A stretch of 64,000 bases of DNA, taken from contig NZ_LT900217.1 in NCBI RefSeq assembly GCF_900199375.1, positions 1,240,001 through 1,304,000 of the forward strand. The letters are read 5' to 3'. The notes beneath the pieces were generated by a model. That model saw only the letters and a list, made by a program, of their open reading frames with translations. It was not told where the DNA came from and ran no database searches. Every line of letters starts with the position of its first letter. The stretch's first letter is position 1. Both the position numbers and the translations under genes were made by a program. Source of the stretch: Gordonibacter urolithinfaciens. GTDB lineage: Bacteria; Actinomycetota; Coriobacteriia; Coriobacteriales; Eggerthellaceae. Shown in pieces: positions 42,292 through 50,963 of this stretch.

Positions 42292-42771
42292 TTACCAGGA
42301 GCCGTGGTAGCCGTAGTCGTAGCCGTAGGAACCGGCCGAGCCCATGGCCCCCGCAACCAGCGCCGTGATCATGCCGCCGATCGCCAAGCTGATGAGGATG
42401 CCCAGCACGATCCACACCACGAAGCCGATGATGGTCCACTTCAGGGCCTCGCTCTTTACCTGCGGCAGCTTGTCCACGTTCACGAGCCACGAGATGACGA
42501 TGCCCGGGATGCCCATGAGGGCGCCCACCACGAACCAGCCGAACTTCATGCCACCGGTAAGCTGCATGAGCGGCGCCGGCATGTACATCGGCTGCGGCTG
42601 TGGCTGATACCCGGGCTGCGGAGCCTGGTAGGGCTGCTGCGGCGGCATCTGCTGGCCCATCGGCGGCTGCTGCGGCTGCGCGGGAGGAACGGGTTGGGAC
42701 GGGGCATCCGGGGCGTCGCACGAGGGAGGCGTGGGGATGCCCTGCTCGGTGTTGTTCGTATCGTCGGCCAT
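42292..42771 (-). CDS. Small membrane protein with a Pro/Gln-rich N-terminal region
   Basis: A 159-residue protein: an acidic start, then a Pro/Gln-rich stretch (about 15-68, with PPQQPYQAPQPGYQPQP), two to three hydrophobic segments (near 75-95 and 108-140), and a Gly/Tyr tail (YGYDYGYHGSW). The layout resembles DUF4190/TM2-like proteins of Gram-positive bacteria. Function unknown. It is transcribed toward the leu operon but ended by its own terminator. Confidence 0.7.
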   Translation of the reverse strand: MADDTNNTEQGIPTPPSCDAPDAPSQPVPPAQPQQPPMGQQMPPQQPYQAPQPGYQPQPQPMYMPAPLMQLTGGMKFGWFVVGALMGIPGIVISWLVNVDKLPQVKSEALKWTIIGFVVWIVLGILISLAIGGMITALVAGAMGSAGSYGYDYGYHGSW

Positions 42772-42925
42772 AATGAACCTGCTTTCATCGAAGTTGCTTG
42801 CCAGCAAGTATAAAAGGCCCCTAGCGCACCCCCACTTCGACCGGCAAATCCGTCATCGAACTGACACGTTGGCTACTCCATCTGGTGTAGGAGCGCGCGA
42901 AAGCACTGCCGAGCCGGTCGAGGAG

Positions 42926-42954
42926 TTCCGGCGGCCGGCAGGCCGACGGAACCT
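42926..42954 (-). repeat. 29-bp hairpin repeat, copy 1
   Basis: A GTTCCGKCGGCC-type stem with TGCC loop (minus strand) that overlaps the stop of the peptidoglycan-binding gene. It is identical base for base to 44147-44175. Terminator-like position but no T-tract. Confidence 0.8.
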
Positions 42955-43858
42955 ACGAGAGCGCGGAGCAGAGGGCGTCGAGCAGGGTGATGGCGAAGTG
43001 CTGGGCGGAACGGCCCTCGCCGGCGTCCTCCCACATGGTGCCGGGCAGCTCCACGGCGATGCGCGACGGGGCGGCGGCGTCGGCCACGCCGATGGCCGTC
43101 TCCAAGCGCAGGGGCAGCGTGGCCTCGTCGTCGAAGCTCACGCGCGGCACGGCCTCGGCCGTGGCCTCCTCGGCCAGCACGATGTGCACGAGCAGCATCT
43201 CCTGGTCGGGCCTCACCAGCAGCGAGTCGGCGCTCACGATCCTGGACGCGGGGCTGGTGGCCAGCGCGAGGTTCGACATGCGCGACGCCACGCTGCGCGT
43301 GAACTCGTGCGTGCCGAACAGGCACAGAGCGTTGCCCTCCAGCACGTCGGCCGCGCGCGCGAAGCCCAGGTGCACGGCCTCGTGCACGGCTTCCTTGCCC
43401 TCCCAGGAATGGTGGAGGTTGCGTATGGCCGCGTACGTGTACGCGCCGGCGATGCCGTCGGACGGCAAGCCCAGGTTCAGCTGGAACTTGCGCAGCGCGA
43501 GCTCCGTGTACGCGCCGAAGATGCCGTCGTTCGCCCCGCAAGCGAACCCGAGCGCGCCGAGCGCCTGCTGCAGCTCCTCCACGTCGTGGCCGTGGAAGTG
43601 GGGCATGCGCAGGTACAGCGTTCGGTCGCCCAGGAAGTACGAGGCGTCCACGAGCGTCGACCACACCTTGCCGGTCACGTCCTCGCCCGCGGGCAGGCCC
43701 GCCTGGATGCAGAACGCCCGCACGGCGGCGGCGGTCTGCTCGCCGAACGAGCCGTCGACGGCGGCCTGGTCGAGCAGGCCGATGGTGGCCAGGCGCTGCT
43801 GCACGTCCTCGACGGCAGCACCCGTGTCATGTCGCTTGATGGTTTCCATGGGGGTCAT
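42953..43858 (-). CDS. Peptidoglycan-binding-domain protein, CwlM-like
   Basis: A protein of about 301 residues. Two PG_binding_1 repeats are visible: TIKRHDTGAAVEDVQQRLAT...VDGSFGEQTAAAVRAF (about 5-70) and LGDRTLYLRMPHF...DGIFGAYTELALRKFQ (about 75-150). The spacing and the 'LGDR.LYLR' link match CwlM of other actinobacteria, where the C-terminal amidase domain is degenerate and regulatory. Here the C-terminal half (about 155-301) shows no HExxE/His zinc pattern, so it is probably not an active amidase. No signal peptide is seen. The start (ATG 43858 or 43849) has a weak ribosome-binding site. Confidence 0.75.
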   Translation of the reverse strand: MTPMETIKRHDTGAAVEDVQQRLATIGLLDQAAVDGSFGEQTAAAVRAFCIQAGLPAGEDVTGKVWSTLVDASYFLGDRTLYLRMPHFHGHDVEELQQALGALGFACGANDGIFGAYTELALRKFQLNLGLPSDGIAGAYTYAAIRNLHHSWEGKEAVHEAVHLGFARAADVLEGNALCLFGTHEFTRSVASRMSNLALATSPASRIVSADSLLVRPDQEMLLVHIVLAEEATAEAVPRVSFDDEATLPLRLETAIGVADAAAPSRIAVELPGTMWEDAGEGRSAQHFAITLLDALCSALS

Positions 43859-43955
43859 GGTACCGCAGGCCGCCCTCCCCCCGGCATCCACGCTGGGGGT
43901 TTCACCAAAGGAACAGAGCGGCACGCAAGCGACGGCATCCACCCCCAAGTTGACC

Positions 43956-44130
43956 GGGCGGGAGCGAAGCGACCCGCCCATGCGCCCGGAGGGCGCATAA
44001 CGGCCGCGCAGGTTGGCGTAGTAAGTCAGCGAGAAGCCCCCTGGTGCCCGAGATTGGCGGGATCGCGGAGGTGAAGCGTACTTCGGTACGCGAACCTCCG
44101 GGATCGCGGCAAGATCGGGTGCCAGGGGGC
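43956..44130. repeat. Highly structured non-coding block
   Basis: Four stems in 175 bases of the 317-bp gap 43859-44175: GGGCGGG/CCCGCCC (43956-43979), TGCGCCC-GGA-GGGCGCA (43981-43997), an outer 16-bp stem with two mismatches (44036-44051/44115-44130), and inside it CGGAGGT...GCGTAC-TTCG-GTACGC...ACCTCCG (44066-44100) with a TTCG tetraloop. No T-tract and no plausible gene. Could be a folded RNA or a repeat family. Confidence 0.6.
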
Positions 44131-44146
44131 TTCGCAGCGTCGAGTC

Positions 44147-44175
44147 GTTCCGGCGGCCGGCAGGCCGACGGAACC
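44147..44175 (-). repeat. 29-bp hairpin repeat, copy 2
   Basis: Identical to 42926-42954 and placed directly after the stop codon of the alcohol dehydrogenase, as copy 1 is placed at the end of the next gene. Confidence 0.8.
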
Positions 44176-45348
<1,173 letters not shown>

Positions 45349-45685
45349 GGCAGCAGTCCTTTCCGCAAGCCTTCGTCGTTGGCCAACCAGTATACCGCTC
45401 CCCCGCCCCGGCATGCGCCGCGTTCGCCGGAAGCAGGGCCGGACGACGGCAGGCAAGCGGAAACGGTGAAAATACGATGGGAGCGTGCTGAAACGTCGTA
45501 AGATCCCCGCAAGGTTCGCACGGCCGGAATGCGATGAACGCGCAAGGTCGGCGCGGTTCCGCAACGGTCGAATTACGGTCGGGCGGCAAGGTTGCGGAGC
45601 TAAGATGGCCACACGGATTCGTCCAGGCGGGGAGGACCGACACCCCTCACACCCATTTCCGATTTTGGAAGGGGGGTGACCCTCT
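45349..45685. other. 337-bp gap upstream of the small hydrophobic peptide gene
   Basis: It contains the minus-strand promoter of the dehydrogenase, three imperfect CGCAAGGTtcGCnCGG-like direct repeats (about 45506-45600), and, just before the peptide gene, an inverted repeat CACCC...GGGTG (about 45650-45680) that could hide its ribosome-binding site (GGGGGGTGA). No larger coding sequence is credible. Confidence 0.4.
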
Positions 45686-45850
45686 ATGGATGATATGCTG
45701 CTTGCCCTTACCGGAGTGATCTTGCAGGTTCTCGGGCTGCACGTTGCGCTGTTGAACGTGCTGCTCGGGGCGGCCGGGCTTGTCGTCAAGCTCGTGTCGA
45801 AAGATTTGCCCCGGTCGTCCGACAAGGACGATCCGGGGCACAGCACATAG
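45686..45850 (+). CDS. 54-residue hydrophobic peptide, candidate type I toxin
   Basis: ATG at 45686 follows GGGGGGTGA. The peptide has an acidic start (MDDM), one long hydrophobic helix (about residues 5-36, LLALTGVILQVLGLHVALLN is its first part) and a charged tail (VKLVSKDLPRSSDKDDPGHST). This is the layout of small membrane toxins such as TxpA/BsrG or holin-like peptides. A TATAAT element on the opposite strand, 65 bases past the stop, could drive an antisense RNA over the 3' end. No family was recognised with certainty; a plain small membrane protein is possible. Confidence 0.5.
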   Translation: MDDMLLALTGVILQVLGLHVALLNVLLGAAGLVVKLVSKDLPRSSDKDDPGHST

Positions 45851-45875
45851 CATCCGAACCGCCAAGGCGATCCGA

Positions 45876-45920
45876 GAGCCGTGGGGAGTTAGCAGCTCCC
45901 TGCGGCTCGCCTGCATTATA
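45876..45920 (-). promoter_or_regulatory. Opposing promoter and hairpin at the 3' end of the small peptide gene
   Basis: TATAAT on the minus strand (45915-45920) would start a transcript near 45908, directly at a 13-bp stem with two mismatches (45876-45888/45896-45908), and lead toward the peptide gene. The -35 region (TTCCGC at 17 bases) is poor. The hairpin could also terminate the peptide mRNA. Confidence 0.4.
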
Positions 45921-46089
45921 GCAAACGAAAACGCTGCGCGGAAGGAGCCGATGCCGCTTATAGCGGTTCTCCACAAGAGCGCCGACGAGGTGTTGCCGAG
46001 AGCCGCCGGAACACCGCCGGGGCTTTCGCCGAAATGCGCCGGGGTCGGCTGCACCTCCCCGCCGGAGTGCAGTCAAGCGGCAGGCCCGC

Positions 46090-46884
46090 CTACCCCAGCG
46101 CCACATCCAGCACCATCATGACCAAAAACCCCGCCATGACGCCCAGCGTGCCCACGTTCGAATGCTCGCCCAGGTGCGCCTCGGGGATCAGCTCCTCCAC
46201 CACCACGTACATCATGGCGCCGGCCGAGAACGCCAGCATCCACGGCATGTACGGCGATATGAGGCCTGCGAACAGCACCACCAGGATGCCGAACACAGGC
46301 TCGGCCAGGCCCGACAACGCCCCCAGCCCGAACGCTTTCGGCGCGCTCATACCCTCCTGCAGCATGGGCAGCGCCACGGCGGCGCCCTCGGGGATATTCT
46401 GGATGCCGATGCCGATGGCCAGCGCCACCGCCATGCCGAACATGGCCGGGTCGCCGCCGTTCTGCGCTGCCATGGCGAACAGCAGGCCCACGCTCATGCC
46501 CTCGGGAATGTTGTGCAGCGTCACGGCCGTGAACAGCAGCGTGGGCCGGTCCCACTTGCTCGGCAGGCCCTCGGGCTTGCTCTCGCCCGGATGCAGGTGA
46601 GGCAGCAGCTGGTGCAGCACCATGAGGAACGCCACGCCGATAACGAACCCGCCCGCCGCGGGAATCCAACCCACCTGGCCCGCCTCCTCGGCCCGCTCGA
46701 TGGCGGGTATGAGCAGCGACCACACCGATGCCGCGATCATGACGCCGGCCGCGAACCCCAGAAACGCCCGCTGGATAGCCATGCTGTTGCGCTTGCGGAA
46801 CAGGAACACCGAGGCCGCGCCCAGCGTGGTCATCAGGAACGTGAACCCGGTGCCCGACGCAGCCCAGAGAAGCGCGGTTTGCAT
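46090..46884 (-). CDS. ZIP-family metal transporter
   Basis: A 264-residue protein with eight predicted helices. TLHNIPEGMSVGL (helix IV) and IQNIPEGAAVALP (helix V) hold the conserved His/Asn/Glu metal-site residues of the ZupT/GufA branch; LHQLLPHLHPGE is the His-containing loop after helix III. It imports Zn2+ or other divalent metals. No Zur/Fur-type box was clear upstream. Single gene. Confidence 0.92.
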   Translation of the reverse strand: MQTALLWAASGTGFTFLMTTLGAASVFLFRKRNSMAIQRAFLGFAAGVMIAASVWSLLIPAIERAEEAGQVGWIPAAGGFVIGVAFLMVLHQLLPHLHPGESKPEGLPSKWDRPTLLFTAVTLHNIPEGMSVGLLFAMAAQNGGDPAMFGMAVALAIGIGIQNIPEGAAVALPMLQEGMSAPKAFGLGALSGLAEPVFGILVVLFAGLISPYMPWMLAFSAGAMMYVVVEELIPEAHLGEHSNVGTLGVMAGFLVMMVLDVALG

Positions 46885-47443
46885 GAGCGCCCTCCTATCG
46901 TATCGCTCGCCCGCCGCAGGAGCGCAGCGGCAGGCGCCTTCATCTTCGAAGCATCAAGTGTAAGCCTTTTCGTCGGCTTAAGCGTCCGCATTTTCCCAGC
47001 GTTACCGAGCTGCCCCGCACGTTGTGCGCCTCTTGGTGGGGGGGGCGGGGCTTGCTCCTTGAGGCCTCCGCGGGCATCGCGAATGAATTGGCCGTGGCGA
47101 GTTCGAGCGCCGCAGGTGAGCAGCCCGACGCAAACGCAGGCGCTGCGAGCGGCTGGCCGCCGGTGAGCACAATGAGGCCGGGGGAACCCCGGCCTCATCG
47201 AAAGGAATGCCGACAGCGTGCTTGGCGTATCCTCAACGTAGCTCACCCACAAGCCCTGCCGCTCTGCGGCGCCGCAATCATCACGAGACTGTACTTGGCG
47301 AAGATAGTCTTTTCCGCTTACCATTGCGTTTGGTTCTACTGTCGGACAAGCCGGATTATAGGCTCTTTTCCCTGCAAACTGAACCCTTTCGGCTTCTTTT
47401 GTGCACGTGAGCAATGAAACCGTTACGATCGTCAACCGCCCGT
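46885..47443. other. 559-bp gap upstream of the ZIP gene
   Basis: Apart from the candidate RNA at 47172-47356, the gap holds a G-run (47036-47046, GTGGGGGGGGCGGGG) and the ZIP promoter region. A minus-strand frame starting at 47324 reads MVSGKDYLRQVQSRDD with A/T-richer codons than the neighbours, lacks a ribosome-binding site and does not resemble a known protein. Confidence 0.4.
47172..47356 (-). ncRNA. Candidate small RNA
   Basis: On the minus strand CCTATAATCC provides a -10 element near 47355-47362. CCGACAG (47339-47345 region) can pair with CTGTCGG (47210-47216 region), closing a domain of about 135 nt. A 12-bp perfect stem with a GAA loop (47172-47198) follows, as a terminator would, but there is no T-tract. 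Internal stems such as GCG-AAGA/TCTT-CGC and GCGGCGCCGC are possible. No known RNA family was recognised. Confidence 0.35.
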
Positions 47444-48145
47444 TTAGTCCCCCCGCGACCCGCCTTTCGCCCCGCCCGGCCGAGGGCGCTTCGCCCCGCC
47501 GCCCTTCGGCGCCCAATCGCGCAGGCCGGGAACGGCGCCGCCGGCGATCTCCCACAGGTAGAGGCTCGCCACGGAGCCGTACGGCGAGTAGCGGCGGCGG
47601 TACTTCGCGAACAGCTCGGGCGTGATACGGCGATGGTGGTGCAGCATGCGCAGGCCGCGCAGAATGGCCAGGTCGCCGTAGCTCATGATGTCGGGCCGTT
47701 GCATCGAGAACGTCATGAGCATCTCGGCCGTCCACACGCCGATGCCCGGAAGCGCCGACAGCCGGCGGCACACCTCTTCGTCCGGCAGGTCGGCCAGCCC
47801 CTTCAGATCCAGCTCGCCGGCTACCACGCGCTCGGCGGCGCCCTTGATGTAGCCCACCTTCCGAAACGACAGGCCGAACCGCTGCAATTCGTCGTCAGGG
47901 CAGGCGGCCATGGCCTCGGGCGTGATGTCGCCGAACGCACCGGTCAGGCGCTTCCAGATGGTGACCTGCGCCTTTGTAGATATCTGCTGGCCCACGATGC
48001 AGTTGACCAGCGCCGCGAACAAGTCGGGCGTCACTTCGCGGCGCACCGGCCCGATAGCGTCGATGGCCTCGGCCAGCCGCTCGTCGCGCGCCTTCAGGTA
48101 GGCGATCGCCTGCTCGTCGTACTCGAAATAACGCTGCTCTCCCAT
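47444..48145 (-). CDS. DNA-3-methyladenine glycosylase II-like protein (AlkA family)
   Basis: A 233-residue HhH-GPD base-excision enzyme that would remove alkylated bases. ALVNCIVGQQISTKA is the family's first conserved helix; the helix-hairpin-helix LPGIGVWTAEMLM and the catalytic-Asp segment MSYGDLAILRGL are present. There is no iron-sulfur cluster loop, so it is not endonuclease III. The C-terminal tail is Lys/Arg/Gly/Pro-rich and non-conserved. GAGAGGAG precedes the ATG. Confidence 0.9.
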   Translation of the reverse strand: MGEQRYFEYDEQAIAYLKARDERLAEAIDAIGPVRREVTPDLFAALVNCIVGQQISTKAQVTIWKRLTGAFGDITPEAMAACPDDELQRFGLSFRKVGYIKGAAERVVAGELDLKGLADLPDEEVCRRLSALPGIGVWTAEMLMTFSMQRPDIMSYGDLAILRGLRMLHHHRRITPELFAKYRRRYSPYGSVASLYLWEIAGGAVPGLRDWAPKGGGAKRPRPGGAKGGSRGD

Positions 48146-48440
48146 GGGGGCTCCTCTCCGCCGGGAACGGCGCACCGGCGCCGAGGACGCGCGGGCCCCG
48201 CACGGCCCCGCCTTCGGCACCAGTATAACCGGCCCTGGCGCGCAAGGCGCCCGCGAAAGCGGACGCAGGACGTTGGCAGGACCCGACCGATACGCAGGGG
48301 CAACGGTCGCCGGACAAAACGCCGCACCGGCCATAGCCAGACGGCGCCGAAAGGGGTACCATCGGACACGCAGCGCAGCGGGCCCGCAAGGCCGCTGCGC
48401 CGACAGCAGCAAAGGCAGAGAGGTGTATGAGGGGGAAACC

Positions 48441-49235
48441 ATGAAGGACCATCCGGTTCGCAACTCGATCTACAACGTGTACTTCAGCCCGACGAAGGCG
48501 ACTCAGAAAATCGCCTACGAGGTGGCCGACGCCATCGCGGCCGACCGCGACCTCACGAGCATCGCCATCAACCTGACGAAGCCGAAGAGCCGTCCCGTGC
48601 GCGCCGGCGGCCAGGAGAACGACGTGTTCCTGTTCGCCTTCCCCGTGTACAGCGGGCGCGTCCCCGCCGTGCTCATGGACTGCATCGACCAGTTCGAGGG
48701 CGACGGAGCGAAGGCCGTGGTCGTGGGCGTGTACGGCAACCGCCACTACGATGACGCGCTGCTGGAGGCCGCCGACCTGCTGGCCGAGCGCGGCTTCAAG
48801 GTCATCGCCGCCGGCGCGTTCATCGGCGAGCACTCCATGGCGCCGCGCGTGGGCGCCGGCCGTCCCGATGCCGCTGACCTGGCCGTAGCCGCGCAGTTCG
48901 GTCACGACGTGGCCGCCCTCATCGAGCAGGGCGCAACCGAAACGCCCGCCATCAAGGGCAACCGCCCCTACCGCGACGGCATGCCCGACACGGGCGCGCG
49001 CCCCGCCACCACGGACGCCTGTACGAAGTGCGGCATCTGCGTGAAGCTGTGCCCCATGGGCATCATCGACGCCGACGACCCTGCCAAAGTGGCGGACGGC
49101 TGCCTGCAGTGCAACGCCTGCGTCAAGGGGTGCCCGCAGGGCGCGAAGCGCTTCGAGGGCGAGCAGGCGGCGGCCATCGTGGCCATGCTCGAGGGCAACT
49201 GCATGGAGCGCAAGGAGCCGGAGCTGTTCCTGTAA
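48441..49235 (+). CDS. EFR1-type flavodoxin-ferredoxin protein
   Basis: A 264-residue protein. The first two thirds form a flavodoxin-like domain (NVYFSPTKATQKIA is the FMN phosphate loop; FLFAFPVYSGRVP; VVGVYGNRHYDDALLE). The C-terminal part has two [4Fe-4S] motifs, CTKCGICVKLCP (about 193-204) and CLQCNACVKGCP (about 221-232). Such EFR1 proteins shuttle electrons in anaerobes; partner unknown. GAGGGGGAAACC precedes the ATG. A shared hairpin (49247-49300) follows. Confidence 0.9.
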   Translation: MKDHPVRNSIYNVYFSPTKATQKIAYEVADAIAADRDLTSIAINLTKPKSRPVRAGGQENDVFLFAFPVYSGRVPAVLMDCIDQFEGDGAKAVVVGVYGNRHYDDALLEAADLLAERGFKVIAAGAFIGEHSMAPRVGAGRPDAADLAVAAQFGHDVAALIEQGATETPAIKGNRPYRDGMPDTGARPATTDACTKCGICVKLCPMGIIDADDPAKVADGCLQCNACVKGCPQGAKRFEGEQAAAIVAMLEGNCMERKEPELFL

Positions 49236-49246
49236 GGAAGCTAGGT

Positions 49247-49300
49247 GGACAGGAGGGACGGGGACGGGGCAAGGCAACCTTCCCCTCGTCCCTCCTGTCC
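49247..49300. terminator. Bidirectional terminator
   Basis: GGACAGGAGGGACG (49247-49260) pairs perfectly with 49287-49300 around a 26-base loop with further partial pairing. It lies between the stops of the convergent EFR1 gene and the acidic-protein gene. Confidence 0.6.
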
Positions 49301-49307
49301 CTGCCCG

Positions 49308-50390
49308 CTAGTCCAGGATGGCCTCGCCCAGCACGGAGTCGAAGCGCACGGACGTGCCGTCGGCGTAGGCCACGTTCCAGATGCGGTAGTCGAGCGAACG
49401 GGGCACGTCCTCGTCGGAGAGCGCGCAGCCCTCGCCTGACGTGTCCACCTCGGTATCGTCGCCGCCTTGCCTGCTGGAGACCGCGTCGCCACCGTGCGCG
49501 GGCTCGTCGGTGACGACCGAGGCCGGCGGCGCGCTCTCCTCGGCATCCACCGCCGCATCCTCGGCCGATGCGTCGGCCGGGTCGTCGCCACGGCGCAGCG
49601 CCGCCTCGGCCTCGGCCAGGGCGTCGTCCAGCTCGGCGCGCGTAGGCTCCTCGGTCTCGCGCGCAGAACCCTCCCACGCGTTCTCGCCATCGGGGTCGGC
49701 AGCGGTCCAGCCGCTTTGCGCCTCGTCGTCGATGCCGGCGGCCTCCGTCACGGCCGCGATGATGTCCGAGGCCGAGGACGAGCCACGCTCCTCCTTGCCG
49801 ATTGCGCGCACGGCCGCCGTCGTGCCCGCACCGTCGGCAGCGGCGCCCGCCCCTGCGTCGCCCTGCGCCGCACCGGCGCCCTGCCGCTGGGCCGCGATGC
49901 TCGCGCAGGCGGGAATGCGGATCACCTCGATGGGATCCGCGCCCAGGGCACCCGCTCGCAGCAGGGTGCGTGCCCGCCCCACGTAGCCGGCGGCCGCCTC
50001 CGGTATGGACGATTCCACCATGCGCACGGCGATTGCCGGGCCCGTGCCGAAGCGCACCTCGGCCCACGAGAAGGGCAGCTCGGGGTCGCCGTTGTTGCGG
50101 CGGGCATCGTTCTCGCGCGCCACCAGGGCCGACGTCTCGGCGAACTCCTCGTCGAGCCACGTGGTGAGCGCGCCTTCCCACAGCGGGTCCTCCGCATCCT
50201 CGTCCACCGCGTTCATCCCTACGTCGAACTCGATGACGTTCGCACGCTGCGAGCCCTTCTCGGCCCGAACGACCTCCGTAGGTGCGACAGCCGTGAAGCG
50301 ACGCTCGATCTCGGCGTCGGCGTCGCCCTGGAAGCTCTCCTCGTCGAGCACGATGTTCAGTTTCAGTTCGGGGTGGATCGATGCGGGCAT
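49308..50390 (-). CDS. Large acidic hypothetical protein
   Basis: A 360-residue, strongly acidic protein with no signal peptide or membrane segment. The first 170 residues (up to CASIAAQRQ) look folded, with an ELKLNIVLDEESFQGDA start; about 170-330 is low-complexity Ala/Asp/Glu/Ser sequence; the last 30 residues (DYRIWNVAYADGTSVRFDSVLGE) are again folded-looking. No family recognised. GAAAGGAAC precedes the ATG. It is codon-typical for the region, so it is likely native. Confidence 0.7.
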   Translation of the reverse strand: MPASIHPELKLNIVLDEESFQGDADAEIERRFTAVAPTEVVRAEKGSQRANVIEFDVGMNAVDEDAEDPLWEGALTTWLDEEFAETSALVARENDARRNNGDPELPFSWAEVRFGTGPAIAVRMVESSIPEAAAGYVGRARTLLRAGALGADPIEVIRIPACASIAAQRQGAGAAQGDAGAGAAADGAGTTAAVRAIGKEERGSSSASDIIAAVTEAAGIDDEAQSGWTAADPDGENAWEGSARETEEPTRAELDDALAEAEAALRRGDDPADASAEDAAVDAEESAPPASVVTDEPAHGGDAVSSRQGGDDTEVDTSGEGCALSDEDVPRSLDYRIWNVAYADGTSVRFDSVLGEAILD

Positions 50391-50672
50391 GGCGGTTCCT
50401 TTCGTCGACCGCGGACGGGCGCGCCCGCGGGATGGTTCGGTATCCGCTGCATTGTCGCCCCGGCCGTAGGCCGCCGAGCGGTTGGGTCGCGAGCGTGACG
50501 CAATCGTTGCACTCCCATCACCCGCAGGCAAACCGTCGAACGGGGTGCGCGGCAGTCGGCCGCTATAAGCGTCAACGTATTCAGCAGGTTACATATCGGC
50601 TATACTGGAACGGTTGGCACACTACGGCGTCGGCGATCCTTGGGGAACGTCGGCGAGGGACGGGGGATTCCC

Positions 50673-50867
50673 ATGCACGACGGCGAGGAGAACATCACCA
50701 TCGGAGCGCTCATGGAGGGCGTGTACGCCCTCTTCCGCTCGCGCGACGACTACGAGTCCGTGTCGGAGACGGAGCACGATCTGGTCGCCCGCATCCAGTA
50801 CGCCTCGGCGGTGGTGCAGGCCGAGAAGGTCACGCCGCCCGGCGGGTGGGATCCATACGGTCGCTAG
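50673..50867 (+). CDS. Small hypothetical protein (64 aa)
   Basis: ATG at 50673 follows GGGGGA. The peptide (MHDGEENITIGALMEGVYAL at the start) is predicted helical with acidic patches and ends PGGWDPYGR. Codon use matches its neighbours. A TATACT -10-like element lies at 50601-50606. An earlier GTG at 50640 is possible. No family recognised. Confidence 0.6.
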   Translation: MHDGEENITIGALMEGVYALFRSRDDYESVSETEHDLVARIQYASAVVQAEKVTPPGGWDPYGR

Positions 50868-50874
50868 GTCGTGC

Positions 50875-50915
50875 AAAAAAGGGCCGCCGATCGGGAGGGA
50901 GAGGATCGGCGGCCC
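50875..50915 (-). terminator. Rho-independent terminator of the Tat flavoprotein gene
   Basis: A 12-bp perfect stem (GGGCCGCCGATC and complement) is followed on the minus strand by six T residues, 49 bases after the stop. Confidence 0.9.
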
Positions 50916-50963
50916 GGAAAAGGAGCGGCGAGCGGGCACGACGCCCGCTCGCCTGCCCCATGG

